This document shows, piece after piece, positions 21,763 through 33,979 of a DNA stretch of 64,000 bases; the first letter of the stretch is position 1, and each line of letters begins with the position of its first letter. A program made the translations under genes and the position numbers. The notes below the pieces were generated by a model. It made no database searches. It was not told where the DNA came from and saw nothing but the letters and a program-made list of their open reading frames with translations. The stretch is from Archilochus colubris (lineage: Eukaryota; Chordata; Aves; Apodiformes; Trochilidae). The stretch spans positions 1,178,001 to 1,242,000 of the forward strand of contig CM041098.1 of the NCBI GenBank assembly GCA_023079485.1, in the 5' to 3' direction.

Positions 21763-24254
21763 CATTTATGAGAAATGACAACGTGGAGAAGCCACCTTGA
21801 CTCTTCCCCCAATCTCCCCAGATCTGTGTTAATTCTGCTGGAGATTACACTTGCTTCTGATTTGCCTGTCACAGAAAGGCACTCGCTTGTCTCTGGCTCC
21901 TTCTGCCCTTTTTAAAGCAAGATGATGTCAGATTTCCTACCTCCCACCACCCCTTTGTGCTGTGTCAGAGGGAAGCTGGCACCTGGGGTGATGTTTTATC
22001 TCCTGGCCTCGGGAGGGAAGGCAGCAGCCCCTCCATCAGGGTATCCATGGGAACCAGGGAGTTCTTCCAGCCCCCGGTCTGCCCTGACACCGTTTCTCCC
22101 TTCCCATTTGTCTGAGCAGGAGTTGTTCTGAGCAGCAGCTCCAAGGGGCTGCTCCACATCTGTGCCTGGCTCTCAGTGCCAGGGAAGGGCACTGACACCT
22201 GCATGGCCCCCACCCTGATGAGGACATGCAAGATGCTGGGATGTGGCCATGTGGATGGGCTGGGATCTGAGCGAACAGAACTGATGGAGAACTGTGCCCA
22301 GGAACCTGCAGGAGGTCTTTGTGGGTTTCTTCTTCCACCCAGAACCTGCTGCTCTGGGTTTTATTATCCTGCCATGGCTTTCCCATCTCCCCAGCAGATT
22401 GTGGTGGCCCAGACCACAGGTCCTTCTGTTCTGAGGTCCTGCCCTCACTAGTTCCATAACTCTGGCAATCTGTGTCAGGAGAACATCCTCTCACCTCCAA
22501 CAGCTCTGGTTTGATGTCAGGGATCTGACGTGTGTACTGAGGTTCTGGAGTGGACCCAAAGAAGACCTTGATAGCCCCTTCTTTAAGTGGGAAGGTTGGG
22601 ACTGCCTGGCCTCGAGATGTGCACAGGTGAGGCAGCACTGGTGTCATCTTGGCAGAGGGGGGGTCACCTCCTAAATGTGCCCCCTCCGTGGGTCCCTGCC
22701 CCCTCCACAGCAGGTTTGACACCTCCAGCTCTCATGAGCTTCTCCATCACTACGTGTCCATCACAAACTCCCTTTCAGCTCACCCTTAGAACATTTCTCA
22801 GCTTTCTCAGGCCCTCCTACCTGTGCTGGTTATTGGACTCTTCACACAATCCCTTCCCAGCAAAACCCAGGCTCTCAGCTGAGCTGATCCATTCACAGGT
22901 CAATGCTAAGCACTTGTGGTTTCTTTTCCAAAGCCACCAGTCTCTAAGGAAGTTGGAGTGAAAGTCTTCAGCAGGAGTCAGTGATGGAGCTTGCTTGTGG
23001 TCCCAGCTCCCCACCCACTCTTTGACCACGTTTGCTTTCCTGCTGCTGCCTGCTCCAAGCCCCTGCTCTTTTCCTCTTTCTCAAGCCCTAGGTTTGTCCA
23101 TGTTTTCCTTTCTTCACCCCCTTTTTTAGTTTTTCTTCCTTCTCTGGGGTTCCCCCTTCTTCAGTTTGGTGGCCACAAGACCCATCTGCAGCTTCCTATG
23201 GGTACCCCTCACCTCCAGGCACTGCTGGGCATCCAGGCAGGAGCCACATCCCTGTGCCCATCACCTTCCTGCTCCAGCAAGAGGCTCCTGAAACCCAGGG
23301 GGTCCTGCTTACTCATGGAGCTGTGGCCAAACCCACACCCCTGCTCAGAAAGCCTGGGGAAAGAGGCTGTTCTTTCAGTGTCTTCTCCCAGCCTGATTTT
23401 CCCCAGGCCAATGAGCCTTTCTTTCTTTTTTGCTTCTCCCTGGCTCTGGTTAATTTTGTTCCATCTGTATCCAGATCTCAGCCCAGCTGCTGCCCCTGCA
23501 CGAGCACCTGGGAGCTGACAATAAAGCTGTGACAGCCCAGCCTGGTTGGGAGCCAGGATGAGAGGCTGCTGGGTGCCTGCAGGTGACTGTCCCTCTCTGG
23601 TTTGTCACCCTGGGTCACGATTTCCAAATGGATTCAGCCCCACTCCAGCATCATTGCCCAGTTCAGAAAAAGCCCCATCCTTCCTTCTCTCTGAATCTTC
23701 TGCAGCTCTGTCCTGGGCAGAAGTCAGTTTGTGTCATCTTGTCAGGGTCTCTTTTACCTCTGGGTTGCACTGTTTGGGGTCTCTTTGGAGATGCTGACCC
23801 ATCAGGGGGAGAAGCTGCCTTCAGCAGCTCTGCTTTGCTTGCAGCTGATCTCAAGGCTCCCGTGCTGGTTTGGTTTTTAGCTGCTCCATTAATAAAGCAG
23901 CAGCCCTGGGAAGGAGGAATGCTGCTCCTCCCCAGTGTGTGCTCAGAGAACCTGATTTCTGGACCCAACAGGAGGCTGCCAGATGCCACGTTTGCCCTTC
24001 TCTCGGATGCTGCAGACATGGAGCTGGTGGGACCGGCAGCTCAGCCCACGCTGCTCCATCTAAACCCTGGCAAGTTAGTACAGGTCCTGAGATAGAGTTC
24101 TGAATGTAAAATAGGTGCCACAGCTCCTTCTTGGAATAAAATAGATATGAAAAAAAAAATAATCGATGCATCTGAAAGAGAAGTAAAAAATTACAGCTGG
24201 TAGTGTGAATGTTCCTCCTGCCAGGGCTGAGCCTGTTGTGGCAACCTTGATGAG
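21763..24254. other. Unique sequence, no gene seen
   Basis: 2.5 kb without recognised repeats. The minus-strand open frame 22036-22722 (228 codons) and plus-strand 22991-23518 (175 codons) have no family resemblance. AATAAA at 23520-23525 lacks supporting evidence for a transcript end. The tract around 23040-23170 is pyrimidine-rich. Confidence 0.5.
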
Positions 24255-25056
24255 GAATCAGAGAGTGGCCAGGTTGGAAGGGACCTTAGAGATTGCCCTG
24301 CCATGCTCAGGGACACCTCCTCCAGCCCTATCCAACCTTCAACACTGCCAGGGATGGGGCAGCCACAGCTTCTGGGGGCAACCTGGGCACCCAGGGGCTC
24401 AGCACCCTCAAATTAAAGAATTTCTTCCTAATGTCCAACCTCAATCTCCCCTCTCCAAGTTCTAACATGTTTCCCTTGTCCTCTTCCTACCCCCCCATGT
24501 CCAAAGCCCTCCCCCAGCTTTCTTGGAGCCCCTTCAGATATTGGGAGGTTGCTCTGAGCTCCCCTGGGAGCCTCCTCTTCTCCAGGCTGAACAACCCCAA
24601 TCCCTCAGCCTGGCTTCCCAGGGAGCTGCTCAGCCCTCTGAGCATTTCAGGGGCTCTGCTCTGGATCTGTTCCAGGAGCTCTGTGTCCTTCTGATGCTGG
24701 GGACTCCAGAGCTGGACACAGCACTGCAGGGGGGGTCTGAGCAGAGCAGAATAAAGGGGGAGAATCCCCTCCCTCAACCTCTCTCTGTGGTTCTGCTGGA
24801 CCTGGTTGGGTTCTGCTCCCAGCACACACTGATGGCTCACGTTGAGCTTCTGCTCCACCACCACCCCCAGGTCCTTCTCAGAGCTGCCCTCAGTCCTTTT
24901 CCCCCCCAACCTGTGTTCCTGACTGCAATTGCCTCCACCCCGGAGCAGAACCTTGCACCTCGCTGAACTCCACGTGGCTTGCACTGTGTCCCCTTCTCAG
25001 CTCCAAGTCCCCCCCTGTCACCCCTTCCCTGGTGGCATCCCCACAGTTTGGTGTCC
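24255..25056 (-). mobile_element. CR1 LINE, 800-bp copy with ORF2 C-terminal region
   Basis: The longest continuous minus-strand copy. It runs from a decayed tail (AATCAGAGAG) through the 3' UTR into ORF2. The minus-strand frame 24487-24984 keeps a long CR1 reading: 'ARCKVLLRG', 'EKDLGVVVEQKLNVSHQ', 'LYSALLRPPLQCCVQLW' and 'LGLFSLEKRRLPGELR', all conserved blocks of CR1 ORF2 downstream of the reverse-transcriptase core. It ends near 'CACAGTTTGGTGTC'. No start of ORF2 or catalytic motif remains, so it cannot transpose. Confidence 0.97.
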
Positions 25057-27727
25057 AAGGAGCCACCAGCTGCCTGGGGATGGGATCAGAAGATGTGGGT
25101 CAGAGCTGGCTCAGGGGCTGCTCACTGCTCCTGGGGGACTTTGGGAGTTTTCCTGTTGGTTTGAGTGGAAACAGGATCAGTTGGCTCCTTGGGTTCCTGG
25201 GTGGGAATGTGATTTTGTTGAATATTAATTCAGCTTGCAGTGGGGCCTGACTGTAATTTTCTATCAGCAAAGGAGAATTTATGTATTTCCATAAATTCAG
25301 ATGCTTCCATCTATTCATTCCACCACGTTCATAGACATTATCTCAATTCCCAGCTCTAGTTCAAACACCAGTTAGTTCCTTTTACAAATAAATTATTTTT
25401 CACTGTTGATGATATTTCTAGTTTTTGTAGGCAAATTTATCCATTTGAACAAAGAGAGACAAAAAGTATCTTTGATGTAGCAAAGCCTCTCTGAGAGCTG
25501 AACATAAAATAAAAGAGAAAAGATAGGCTGGAAAATGTAAGGAACGGATGGGAAGGATTCCAAGTTACCTTGTCTTTAATTGAAGTTCTCAGAAATGTTC
25601 TTTTCTTGTTTTCTATATTGAAGTTCTTCCTTGAAGTGCATCTGAATGCCTCTTCAAACTGGCATTTAATCTTTGTGTGTATTTCTATATATAAATATAT
25701 TTTTTAATTTCTTTTCCCACTTGTAGAAATGGAAGGGCCCTTCGTGGTATTTCTTCTTTAGCATCTCTTCACCGGGGTCCCTCATCTTGGGTGACTGGTG
25801 CTGGGAGAGGTGACAGCATGCTCTGCATTGCTCAGGATGCTTTCTGCATTGCTCAGGATTTTCCCTGCTTTCTGCTGCTGAAAATCCTCCTTCAGTGGCA
25901 AGGACTTTGGGGTTGGGGTGGCCCACACAACCCTACAAGAGGATGTCCTTGGGCATCTTCACCTCAACAGGACTGTTGTCCAACCAAAAAGGAATCTGGC
26001 TTTTTTTTTCCCTGGGGTTCTGCAGAGGGAGAAGTGTCTGAAGGGTCTGGAAACTCAGTAGTGTGCTAATCCTAATGGTAGAGGTAATGCCATGGGTGGG
26101 ATGTTAAAAGTGCAAGAGCTGCTGAAGGGATCTTAAAAGTCCCAGAGAGGCTCCAGAGGTGCAAGAAGAACAGACATGGGCAGCAGGACTTGGGTGTGGG
26201 TGCTGGAGGAGCCAGACTTTACAAAGCTTTTACTCCAAGTGGAGTAGCAGGAGGAGAGCTGGAATTTCTTAAGGCTCATAGGGAAAAAAAAACCCAAAAA
26301 ACCCAACAAACAGGTGAAGCAGCTCTGTAAGCTCCTGGGAAAGGATTTTAGGGAGAAAAACTATTGTGGTGTAGCAGGAAGGGGGTGAAATCACAAGGTT
26401 CTTCATTCCAAGGGAATGGAAGAGGGGAAGGAGAAAAAAATGGGTGAGTAGGAAAAGAATAAGCTGTTTGTTTGGGGGTTTTTGTTTGGTTTTGTTCTTT
26501 TTTTTTTTAAGCTTTTTATTTTTTTTCCATAAGCAATATACAAATGAATGTGTGGGAAAATGAAATTTGTATAAAGAAGAGGTGTGAGTAGCAGTGAGGA
26601 GAGTCAGGAGTGATTTATTGCCACCCTGGCAACTCCCCCGTGCAATGGAGAGAATAAAACACCAGGAAAAGCCAAGTGTGGGTATTAAAATGCACACAGA
26701 GGGAAGAAACATGATTTGGGCAACTCTCATAAGTTAGTATGACCTTAGCCACTTGTAAAATAACAGCAGAGATAGGAAAATAACAAAACCCCACAAAGCA
26801 ACCTGTAGCTTTGCACAGCTCAGAGATAACAGAGGAAGAAGCAATAAACAATATAATTTCCAAAGAAAAATCACTGCGGAGCAAGTGCCTTGGAAAATAA
26901 CAATTAAAATGGATGATTTGATCAAAAGACACCTAATATTTCTCCCCAGCAATGCAGTTATTTCCAGGGCAGTCTTCCTGAGCTCAGCACAGCTTTTTCT
27001 GCAGCTGGGAAGGGGGTTGTGGGGAGAAAACCTTTGTAGGGCTGGGAATGCCTGCGGGGCATGGGAAGGCAGCTCCTGGGGTGCCAGAGGCTTGGAGTGA
27101 ATTTGTTGGGGTCACAGTGGGGATGTTCCAGGTGGGGGAGAGAGGAGTTGCCCTTTGTATTCCTGGAGTGATGCTGAAAAATGCAGAGGAAAAAAAATTG
27201 CAGTCATTTGGGAAGGGGGGGAATGATTCTGGGTGGCAGCAGGAGGTGGAACTTGTGCCTGTGGGGTGGGAAATGGGGAGCAAAAAAAGAAAATACTGCA
27301 GGCAGGGAAAGGTAAAGTTGAGAGGGGAGCCAAAGGTTGCCCTGGTGTTTGGGGTGTGCTGTGGCAGGGCCAGGCTGGTGTCACAACCTGGAGACTGGAA
27401 CTTGGTTCCATTAGAAACCAGCTGGGGAGGCTTCAGGAGAAAACCTGGAGGGAGCATGGGCTGATTCTTGCAGTGCAAAAAGGGCCCTGAGAACCTCCTG
27501 AGTTCCTTCAGTCAGGCTCCCAGGAGGGTCTGGAATTTACCTTTCTGGGTTTTGTTTTTTTTCCCCTGGTTTTGGGTTATTTTGGCAGGGGGTATCCAGC
27601 TGTGGCAGCAGCTGGGATGAGGGTGGAGGGGCCACCAAGAGGTGTGGGGAAAGGTGAAAAAACCCAAAGGTGACAGCACTGGTGTGAAAAGCAGGGCAGG
27701 GGAGAGGCTTTGAAAGGAATAAAGGGT
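25057..27727. other. AT-rich unique region, no gene seen
   Basis: 25240-25720 and 26460-26960 are AT-rich and mostly non-repetitive; the rest is mixed. A 21-bp unit (TCTGCATTGCTCAGGAT plus four bases) is doubled at 25822-25859. A T-rich run spans 26466-26527. 26720-26960 contains the palindrome TTTGATCAAA at 26917-26926 and could be a conserved element. 27530-27560 is T-rich. No exon or TE recognised. Confidence 0.5.
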
Positions 27728-27862
27728 GGCCCCCACCACAAGAAGGATGTGAGCTCTTGGAGTGAATCCAGAGGAGGTCATGGAGATGATCTGAGGGCTG
27801 GAGGAGCCCTGCTCTGGAGCCAGGCTGAGAGAGTTGGGGGTGTTTAGCCTGGAGAAGTTAAG
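27728..27862 (+). mobile_element. CR1 LINE internal fragment
   Basis: Reads in CR1 sense: 'CCACCACAAGAAGGATGTG', 'GAGTGAATCCAGAGGAGG' and 'TTTAGCCTGGAGAAG', an internal ORF2 segment truncated at both ends. It corresponds to the 'QxxRxxxxMIxGLE' region of ORF2. It may be the 5' part of an insertion whose 3' end has been lost. Confidence 0.88.
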
Positions 27863-28099
27863 TCTCCCCTCATCCTTGAGTAGTTTGGGCCCTGCAGCCC
27901 ATGGGTGGTTCTGCTGGTGAAGTTCTGAAGCTCTGAGGGGGGGCAGGGGGATGGTCCCTGAGCACCATGCTCTGCCTGAGCCCTCCTGAACTCCTCGAGC
28001 ACAGGTTCTCTCTCCATGAGTCCCAGAAAGGTCACCTGAGCCAGGCAGCCTTTTCCTAGAATGCAAACCAAGGAATCAAACCAAAAAACCCTACCCTGG
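27863..28099. other. Short unique spacer
   Basis: No gene or repeat recognised between two CR1 copies of opposite orientation. Confidence 0.5.
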
Positions 28100-28382
28100 A
28101 ATCATAGAATCCCAGAGAGGTCCAGGTTGGAAGGGACCTTAAATACCATCAGGTTCCAACCCCTGCCATGGTCAGGGACACCTCCCCCAGCCCAGGGGGC
28201 TCCAAGCCCCATCCAACCTTCAACACTGCCAGGGATGGGGCAGCCACAGCTTCTGGGGGCAACCTGGGCACCCAGGGGCTCAGCACCCTCACACCAAGGA
28301 CTTCACCCTCACCTTCACCAAAGAATTTCTCCCCAAGATCTTTCCATCTCCCCTCTCCCAGCTGGAAACCCTCCCCCTGTTC
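28100..28382 (-). mobile_element. CR1 LINE 3' end, young-type with a small local duplication
   Basis: Begins with tail octamers (AATCATAG AATCCCAG) and continues 'CCTGCCATGGTCAGGGACAC', 'AACACTGCCAGGGATGGGGC' and 'GGGCACCCAGGGGCTCAGC'. Where sister copies read straight from the CACACCAAGGA block into AATTTCTCCCTCC, this one has about 20 extra bases (CTTCACCCTCACCTTCACC), apparently a local duplication. About 280 bp. Confidence 0.96.
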
Positions 28383-28504
28383 ACAAGAAGACCCTGATCT
28401 TTTTTGGGGGGGCTTCCAGGATTTTTCCCAACTTTGTGCTGGGGGTAAAGGAGCCACCAGCACTGGTGAGGAATTCCAGATGTGTGTCCTTGCCATCACC
28501 CCCT
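28383..28504. other. Short unique spacer
   Basis: Nothing recognised. Confidence 0.45.
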
Positions 28505-28680
28505 GGGCATACAGTGGCAAAGGGGTTTGGAGTCTCCTTCTCTGGATGCATTCAGACCCCTCATGGACATGTCCCCATGGGACATTCTGTGGGTGACTCT
28601 GCTCTGGCAGGAGTTGGACTCAATGAACTTCCAGGTCCTTTCCAGCCCCTCACTTTCTGGGATTATCTGGCTGTGGCCAT
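28505..28680 (+). mobile_element. CR1 LINE 3' end, old
   Basis: CR1 sense with 'TTGGAGTCTCCTTCTCTGGA', 'CATGGACATGTCC', 'CTCTGGCAGGAGTTGGACTC' and 'GGTCCTTTCCAGCCCC', of the same 3' type as 57496-58228. The tail has decayed to TTCTGGGATT. Considerably diverged. Confidence 0.82.
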
Positions 28681-29493
28681 GGGAGAGGATGTTCCACATG
28701 TCCCAGCACAGCTTTGTAGGGCTGGGTGGAAGTGTTCCTTTTGCCCAGGCCATCAGGTTGAGGTCCCCTCCAGAGCAGTACTGGAGGTTGGTGTCCTTCA
28801 CCATGGATGGCTTTCATTTCTTAAATGATGCTTTCATTTCCTCTCCTCCTGGTCCCAAGGCTTGTGGTTTAATGAGCTCTCTCCCCCCAGCCAATCGATC
28901 ACATCTGCTCCCTGGTGCTCCCTCTTTGCAAATCCCAGTGGCTCCTGACCAAGAATTGTGCTGTTTAATTTTGCCTGGCTTCTAGTTTACATGGAAGCAT
29001 TAAGAAAAAACAAACAACCCCCAAAAACCAGAGGCAGAAGGCCCATATTTCTCCCAGCCTATTGATAGAGCCTGATGGGTATTAAATTCTATAATTCTTG
29101 CACTGGCCTTTAAGCAGCCTTGGTGTTAATATTTAATGATGAAAGATGCTGGTAATCAGCCCTCTCTCCCAAGTGTCTGGATGCTTTATGATCTTGCCTT
29201 TGGGAGCCTAATTGTGAACCCAGCCTGGCAGAGCTTCCCCCAGCCCAGCTCCAGCAGCTTTGCCAGCTCTGCCCCAACCCATCAGCTGCCTCTGGGCTGG
29301 AGATGCTCAGGTAGCACTTGGGGAAGGGTGGGGGTGAGAAGGGGAGCATGGACAGAGATGGGGAGCTCAGCAGGTGGCTGCAGGGCAAGCCCAGCCCAGC
29401 AAGGGACATTGCAGGAGGTTTGGCACCTCTGGGGACAGTTCTGTTGTGGCACACAGAAAGAGCAGACAAGAGGGCATTTCTAGAAGCAAAGAC
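28681..29493. other. Unique sequence with an AT-rich block
   Basis: 28980-29215 is AT-rich, non-repetitive (ATTAAATTCTATAATTC, TTAATATTTAATGATG) and a modest candidate for a conserved noncoding element. The rest is GC-rich with no recognised gene. Confidence 0.45.
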
Positions 29494-29645
29494 GGGGTTG
29501 GGTCCAAGGGGTCCTTCAAGACCATCTGGTTCCACCCCCTGCCATGGGCAGGGACACCTCCCCCAGCCCAGGGGGCTCCAAGCCCCATCCAACCTTCAGC
29601 ACTGCCAGGGATGGGGCAGCCACAGCTTCTGGGGACACCCTGGGC
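29494..29645 (-). mobile_element. CR1 LINE 3' end fragment
   Basis: The plus strand carries 'CCTGCCATGGGCAGGGACAC', 'GGGGCTCCAAGCCCCATCC' and 'GCCAGGGATGGGGCAGCC', then stops at 'CACCCTGGGC'. Young-type text but only about 150 bp long; the octamer tail is lost. Confidence 0.94.
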
Positions 29646-30899
29646 CACCAGCCCATGTCCTGCTCAGGAGCCAGATGGCTCTGCAGACCCCAAGTCCCTG
29701 CAGGACCCCCCCATCCTTCACTCTCCTGCCCCATGAGATGTCTGTCCAGCTCCCCACCAGTCTGAGCTCCTCTCCCAGTGCCTCTCAGCCCAAGCTCAGG
29801 GGTCTGGAGGAGCAGCTCCATCTCCAGCTGCTTTCCAGAGGTCTGGCACAGCCCAGGTGCTGCTGCTGCTGCTTCACTGGGCTGGAATGGCCCCGGGCAA
29901 AGTCAGCCGAGCCCTGTACCAGAGCAGGAGTGCTGGGAGCTGCTAATAGCACTTAGCACTTACAAGCTGCAGAGACATTCTGTGTTCAAACATGAGCTCA
30001 TTAACTGCTGCCCTGGGAGCAGAGCCCTCATCCCCAGCCGGCCGGGGGGAAACTGAGGCAGAGAGGTGGCCGGGCAGCTGTGGCCATGGCAGCAGAGTCC
30101 CCCAGCAGCCAGGAGCAGGTCCTGATGCCAGCCCAGGTGACATTGCCCTGCTTACATCTTCTTGGCTGCCCCTTGAGCCTCCCAGTTCAGTTCCCATGGG
30201 AGCCTTTTCCCACTGGGAGCACTGGTGGGCTAGGAGCCACAGAGTTCACCTCTAGAGCTTTTATTCCAATTTAGGAGATGGAAGAAGCTTTCTCCGGGAG
30301 GCATAAACCTTGTTTTGCTCTCTATTTGTCTGCCTGGGGTTTATGCCTGGGTAATGAGATGAGTAAGGAACCCTGCGAGCTGCTGCTGTTATATGGCCAC
30401 ATTAACCATGCAGGGGGCTGGGAGCAAAGCTTCCATCCTGAGCATGACCACAAGGAAAGCCTGGCAGGTAGAAACAGCCTCCTGGACCAAGGGAACATGA
30501 AGTTGATGGAGGGGGCTCAGGGGGGCAGCAGCTGCAGACACCCTGTGTCCAGCAGGAGCTTCCCAAGGGCCAGGAGATGGCAGTGGGATGGAGGCACAGC
30601 CTCTCCAGCCCAGCCAGCACACTCAGTATGTCCCATTCTCCTTCTTCCAGTGTTGCTTCACCTCACACCCTCCTTGTGACAGCTTCAGAAGTGTCCCTGC
30701 TCTGCCAGGTGGTGGTTTATGACTGGAAGAAGAGGTAAGAGTGACTTGCTGATGCCACAGACTCCAATGAACACCTTTGCCTTCCCTGGCACCCCTCAGC
30801 TGGCACAAAAAGGCTCTTCAGGGCTTTCAGGTCTCTGTCCCTGCATGAATCCTGGACCCCTACATAGCCACAGGAGATGCAGAGCTGTGGGATGGAGAG
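29646..30899. other. Unique sequence, no gene supported
   Basis: 30250-30420 is less GC-rich and non-repetitive. A pyrimidine tract ending in CAG at 30650 and a GTAAGA at 30735 bracket an open 84-base segment (see findings), but there is no independent support for an exon. Confidence 0.45.
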
Positions 30900-31056
30900 C
30901 CCAGGGCAGGGCTGGAGTCCCCATCATCCCTGGAGGGGATTCCAAACCAGTGAAATTGTGGTGCTGAGGGCCATGGGGCAGTGGTGGTGGCCCTGGCGCT
31001 GTTGGGTTCATGGATGGACTTGGAAGGTCTTTTCCAACCCAAACAAATCTGTGCTT
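30900..31056 (+). mobile_element. CR1 LINE 3' end (type with 'GCTGGAGTCCCCATC')
   Basis: CR1 sense: 'CAGGGCTGGAGTCCCCATC', 'GTGGTGCTGAGGGCCATGG', 'TGTTGGGTTCATGGATGG' and 'AGGTCTTTTCCAACCCAAAC'. Same 3' type as 36030-36202 and 48812-49125. The octamer tail is decayed. Confidence 0.9.
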
Positions 31057-31887
31057 CATATACCAACGAGCCATAGAGCACCCAGCAAGACTTGGTTGCT
31101 GGAACTGGGAGCACTGGGAGGCCTTAGAAGGAGGAATAACTCCAGAGAGCTGCTCTGCAATGACTGAACCACCCAAAGCAGAGCTGGGAGATTTGTCTGA
31201 TGATCATAACAGGTTTTGTGGTGTCTGGTGTAGGGAGGAACCAGGGCTCCTGGGCAAGGAGCAGAGAAGTCCTCTCCATGCTGATGGGATAGTCAGGGTT
31301 GCTTCAATCATCTGCTCCATTCCTGTCCCTGGTGAGAAGGGCTCAGATTCTGAGGGTGAGAACTTGGAGGATTTGGCATCTGGGTCCATCCCAGTTTCTC
31401 TGATGCAGGAACCCAGAGCTCTGTGTCAGCTGCTATTGGGAGACTCATTCCCCAGCCCTGAGCACCCACATAGACCAGAAAAACTCATTCCAAGTGCTGG
31501 AAAACCACCAAAATCCTGCTCAGGTTTGAATAAAAGGGTGGGAGAAATGTCATGGGACAGAGCCAGCTCCTGGGACAGGGATTCCTGCTGCTGTGGTGCT
31601 GCTTGGCACGGGCAGCTCCCAGCTCCTGCTTCTGAGCAGGATGAGGAATGGGGGGAGCAGAGCTGTGCAGCAGACAGATAAGGTTTGCTGGTGGCAGGTG
31701 GTGGGCACAGATGTGCAGGCAGAGAGCTGCCTGCCTGCCTCGGAGGGCACAGGGCTGGTGGCAGCTGGGACACAGCACAGATTGCTCCAGCTCCCAGCCA
31801 GGGCCTGGCATGGGATGGCCACGCAGAGCCAAAGCTCTCCCTGTCCCAGATTTCTCAGTCCTGGTGCCTCTCACCTGAGGCCATCCA
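31057..31887. other. Unique sequence, no gene supported
   Basis: A plus-strand open frame of 223 codons (31010-31681) begins inside the CR1 tail and has no recognisable domain. I do not call it a gene. (CTGCCTGC)-like sequence near 31730 is too short to be a repeat array. Confidence 0.5.
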
Positions 31888-32502
31888 GGAGGAGAAGGAC
31901 TTGGAGGTGCCTGGTGAGGAGAAGCTCTCCAGAAGCCAACAATGGGCCGAGGAAGCAGGGGGGGTTGTCTGATCCACTTTGGTGGGAACCCCTCTGGGGC
32001 TTTGTGTCCAGTTCTGGAGTCCCCACCACAGGAAGGATGTGGAGATGTGGGAGAGAGTCCAGAGGAGGCCATGGAGATGATCCAAGGGCTGGAGCAGCTC
32101 TGGAGCCAGGCTGAGAGTTGGGGGTGTTCAGGCTGGAGAAGAGAAGGGAGCAATGGGGAGACCTCAGAGCACCTCCCAGTGCCTGAAGGGGCTCCAGGAA
32201 AGCTGGGGAGGGACTGGGGACAAGGGCCTGGAGGGATGGGATGAGGGGGAAGGGTTTCCAGTTGGGAGAGGGGAGATGGAGAGGAGATGGGAGGGAGGAA
32301 TTGTTTGGGGTGAGGGTGCTGAGCCCCTGGGTGCCCAGGTCGCCCCCAGAAGCTGTGGCTGCCCCATCCCTGGCAGTGTTGAAGGTTGGATGGGGCTTGG
32401 AGCCCCCTGGGCTGGGGGAGGTGTCCCTGAGCATGGCAGGGGCAGGTATTGTATGATCTTTGAGGCCCCTTCCCACCTGAATCAGTCTGGGATTTTGTGA
32501 TG
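31888..32502 (+). mobile_element. CR1 LINE 3' portion, young-type
   Basis: Begins in ORF2 with 'GGAGAAGGACTTGGAGGTG' (the EKDLGVL block). It then loses a segment and resumes at 'TTTGTGTCCAGTTCTGGAG' (CVQFW block). It continues through 'GGCTGGAGAAGAGAAGG' to the 3' UTR and a decayed tail (GGATTTTGTGATG). Much of 32150-32450 is nearly identical in text to the copies at 1-290, 38 kb, 59.5 kb and 62.3 kb. The antisense strand gives a 418-codon open frame (31485-32741), which is a CR1 shadow and not a gene. Confidence 0.96.
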
Positions 32503-33170
32503 TGAAGCCTCACCCTTGGCCACTGAGTCCCCTCACAGCCCAGACATATTTTCCTTTTCCTTTGGTCCACCTGCACTTGTCCCCAAACCCAGTTCCCTTT
32601 TCTCCCCCATCCTTCTCCCAAACCAGGAGTTTCCCCAGTGCTGCCTGGCCCAAGCCCCTTAAAAAACAAAACAAAACAAAAACCAAAACCAAAACCCAAC
32701 AAAACAACGAAAATCAACCAACCCAATGTGAAAAGGATCAAAGGTTTCTGGGGATCTTTCCCTTCTGGCTCTTCCTGACTCCACCTATCAAAGGCAGAAG
32801 AAGATTTCCAGCATAGCAGGAAACAGAGTAATGAGTTTAGTGCCAGGGAGAATAGCCTGAGCTATTCCATCTCTCTTCCCCCAAATGAGAGAATCCTTCT
32901 GCTGCAATTTACTGACACCATTAGCAGGGCTTCCTGCTCTGCTCCCGAGTCTTCCCCCACCTCTGCTTCCCCTTTGGAGCTCTCAGCCTTTCCAGTGGTG
33001 CCATTTTCATCTTCACACAGCAAGAACATTTTCGGATTGGGAGCTGGGTTTGAGGCTTGGGGGGTGGGGGTTGCCTTGAAATGCTCACCAAAGGGGATGG
33101 AGGCTCTGAAGTACAACAGGGATAAATTAACTTTCAGCCTTTGCAGCCATTTCAGGGAAATCAGCAGCTT
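32503..33170. other. Unique sequence with an A-rich tract
   Basis: An AAAAC/AAACC tract lies at 32661-32712. No gene recognised. Confidence 0.55.
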
Positions 33171-33215
33171 CTTTCTTTCTTTCTTTCTTTTTTTTCTTTT
33201 TTTTTTTTTTCTTTC
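33171..33215. repeat. (CTTT)n and poly-T tract
   Basis: Five CTTT units followed by T runs with single C interruptions. Confidence 0.92.
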
Positions 33216-33979
33216 GGTTTTGCAATGTTCCTGATGCAAAGCTGCTCAAAGCTGCTCACTTAAGGGGACCTGAGCTGCTCCAGCCATTTTGGGACCAGCA
33301 GCCTGATCCCTGGAGAGGGTCATCTGTCCTGGCAGTGCCTCCTGGGCTCAGTCCTGCCAAGCTGGAGTCCTTGGCATGGGCCAGGGGAGCGGGCACGAGC
33401 TTTGCTTTGCCTTCCTCTTTGCAATATTGGTTGTATTTTGATTTGCATAATCCAGTCCAGCAAACAAGAGAGGCAGATGAGGCTAAATGAGGGGTAAAAA
33501 AAAGAGCAAACAACCAACAACAACAACAAAAAGCCAAACTTATTTACCTTGGCTAATGAGCATCAGGCTGCTCAGCCACCAGTGGCCTCCTGGGCTCCTG
33601 AAGGGCACAGCCTGGAGCTTGGGGTGAGAGCTGAGAGGTGGGAAATGGGGGAAGAAAAGCCAAAAAGAGTGCAGGAGAAAAGCCCAAAGCACTCTCTCGG
33701 GGATGAGGGATACCTGACCACTTGATACTTGTCTGGAGGAATTTTCCTCTCCAGCAGGAGGTGGATATGGGATGGAGGAGGGCAGAGCTGCACAGCCACC
33801 TGGTCAGGTGCTCCAGCAGCATCCCTACATCCCTCCCCTCCTCTGCTTCCTGGGCTCATGGAGGTTCTCCAGGCACAGGCAGGCTGGGAGCTGGAACCCC
33901 CTCTGGAATGAGCACTGGAAAGAGAGATCAGGACATCAGAGCAGGCAATGCCAGGTTCCAACATCTCCCTGGTGTGAGG
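33216..33979. other. Unique sequence, no gene seen
   Basis: Contains a short (AAC)n run near 33510-33530. No recognised repeat family or exon. Confidence 0.5.

Noticed and set aside
23518..23530. AATAAA as a gene's polyadenylation signal
   Set aside because: No upstream exon or UTR-like evidence; the hexamer is expected many times by chance.
31010..31681. 223-codon plus-strand open frame
   Set aside because: Begins in a CR1 tail. The translation resembles no known protein and there is no splice or promoter evidence.
31485..32741. 418-codon open frame on the minus strand
   Set aside because: Most of it is the antisense of a CR1 copy (31888-32502). The same peptide text (GQPQLLGATWAPRGSAPS-like) recurs wherever this CR1 type is read in that frame.
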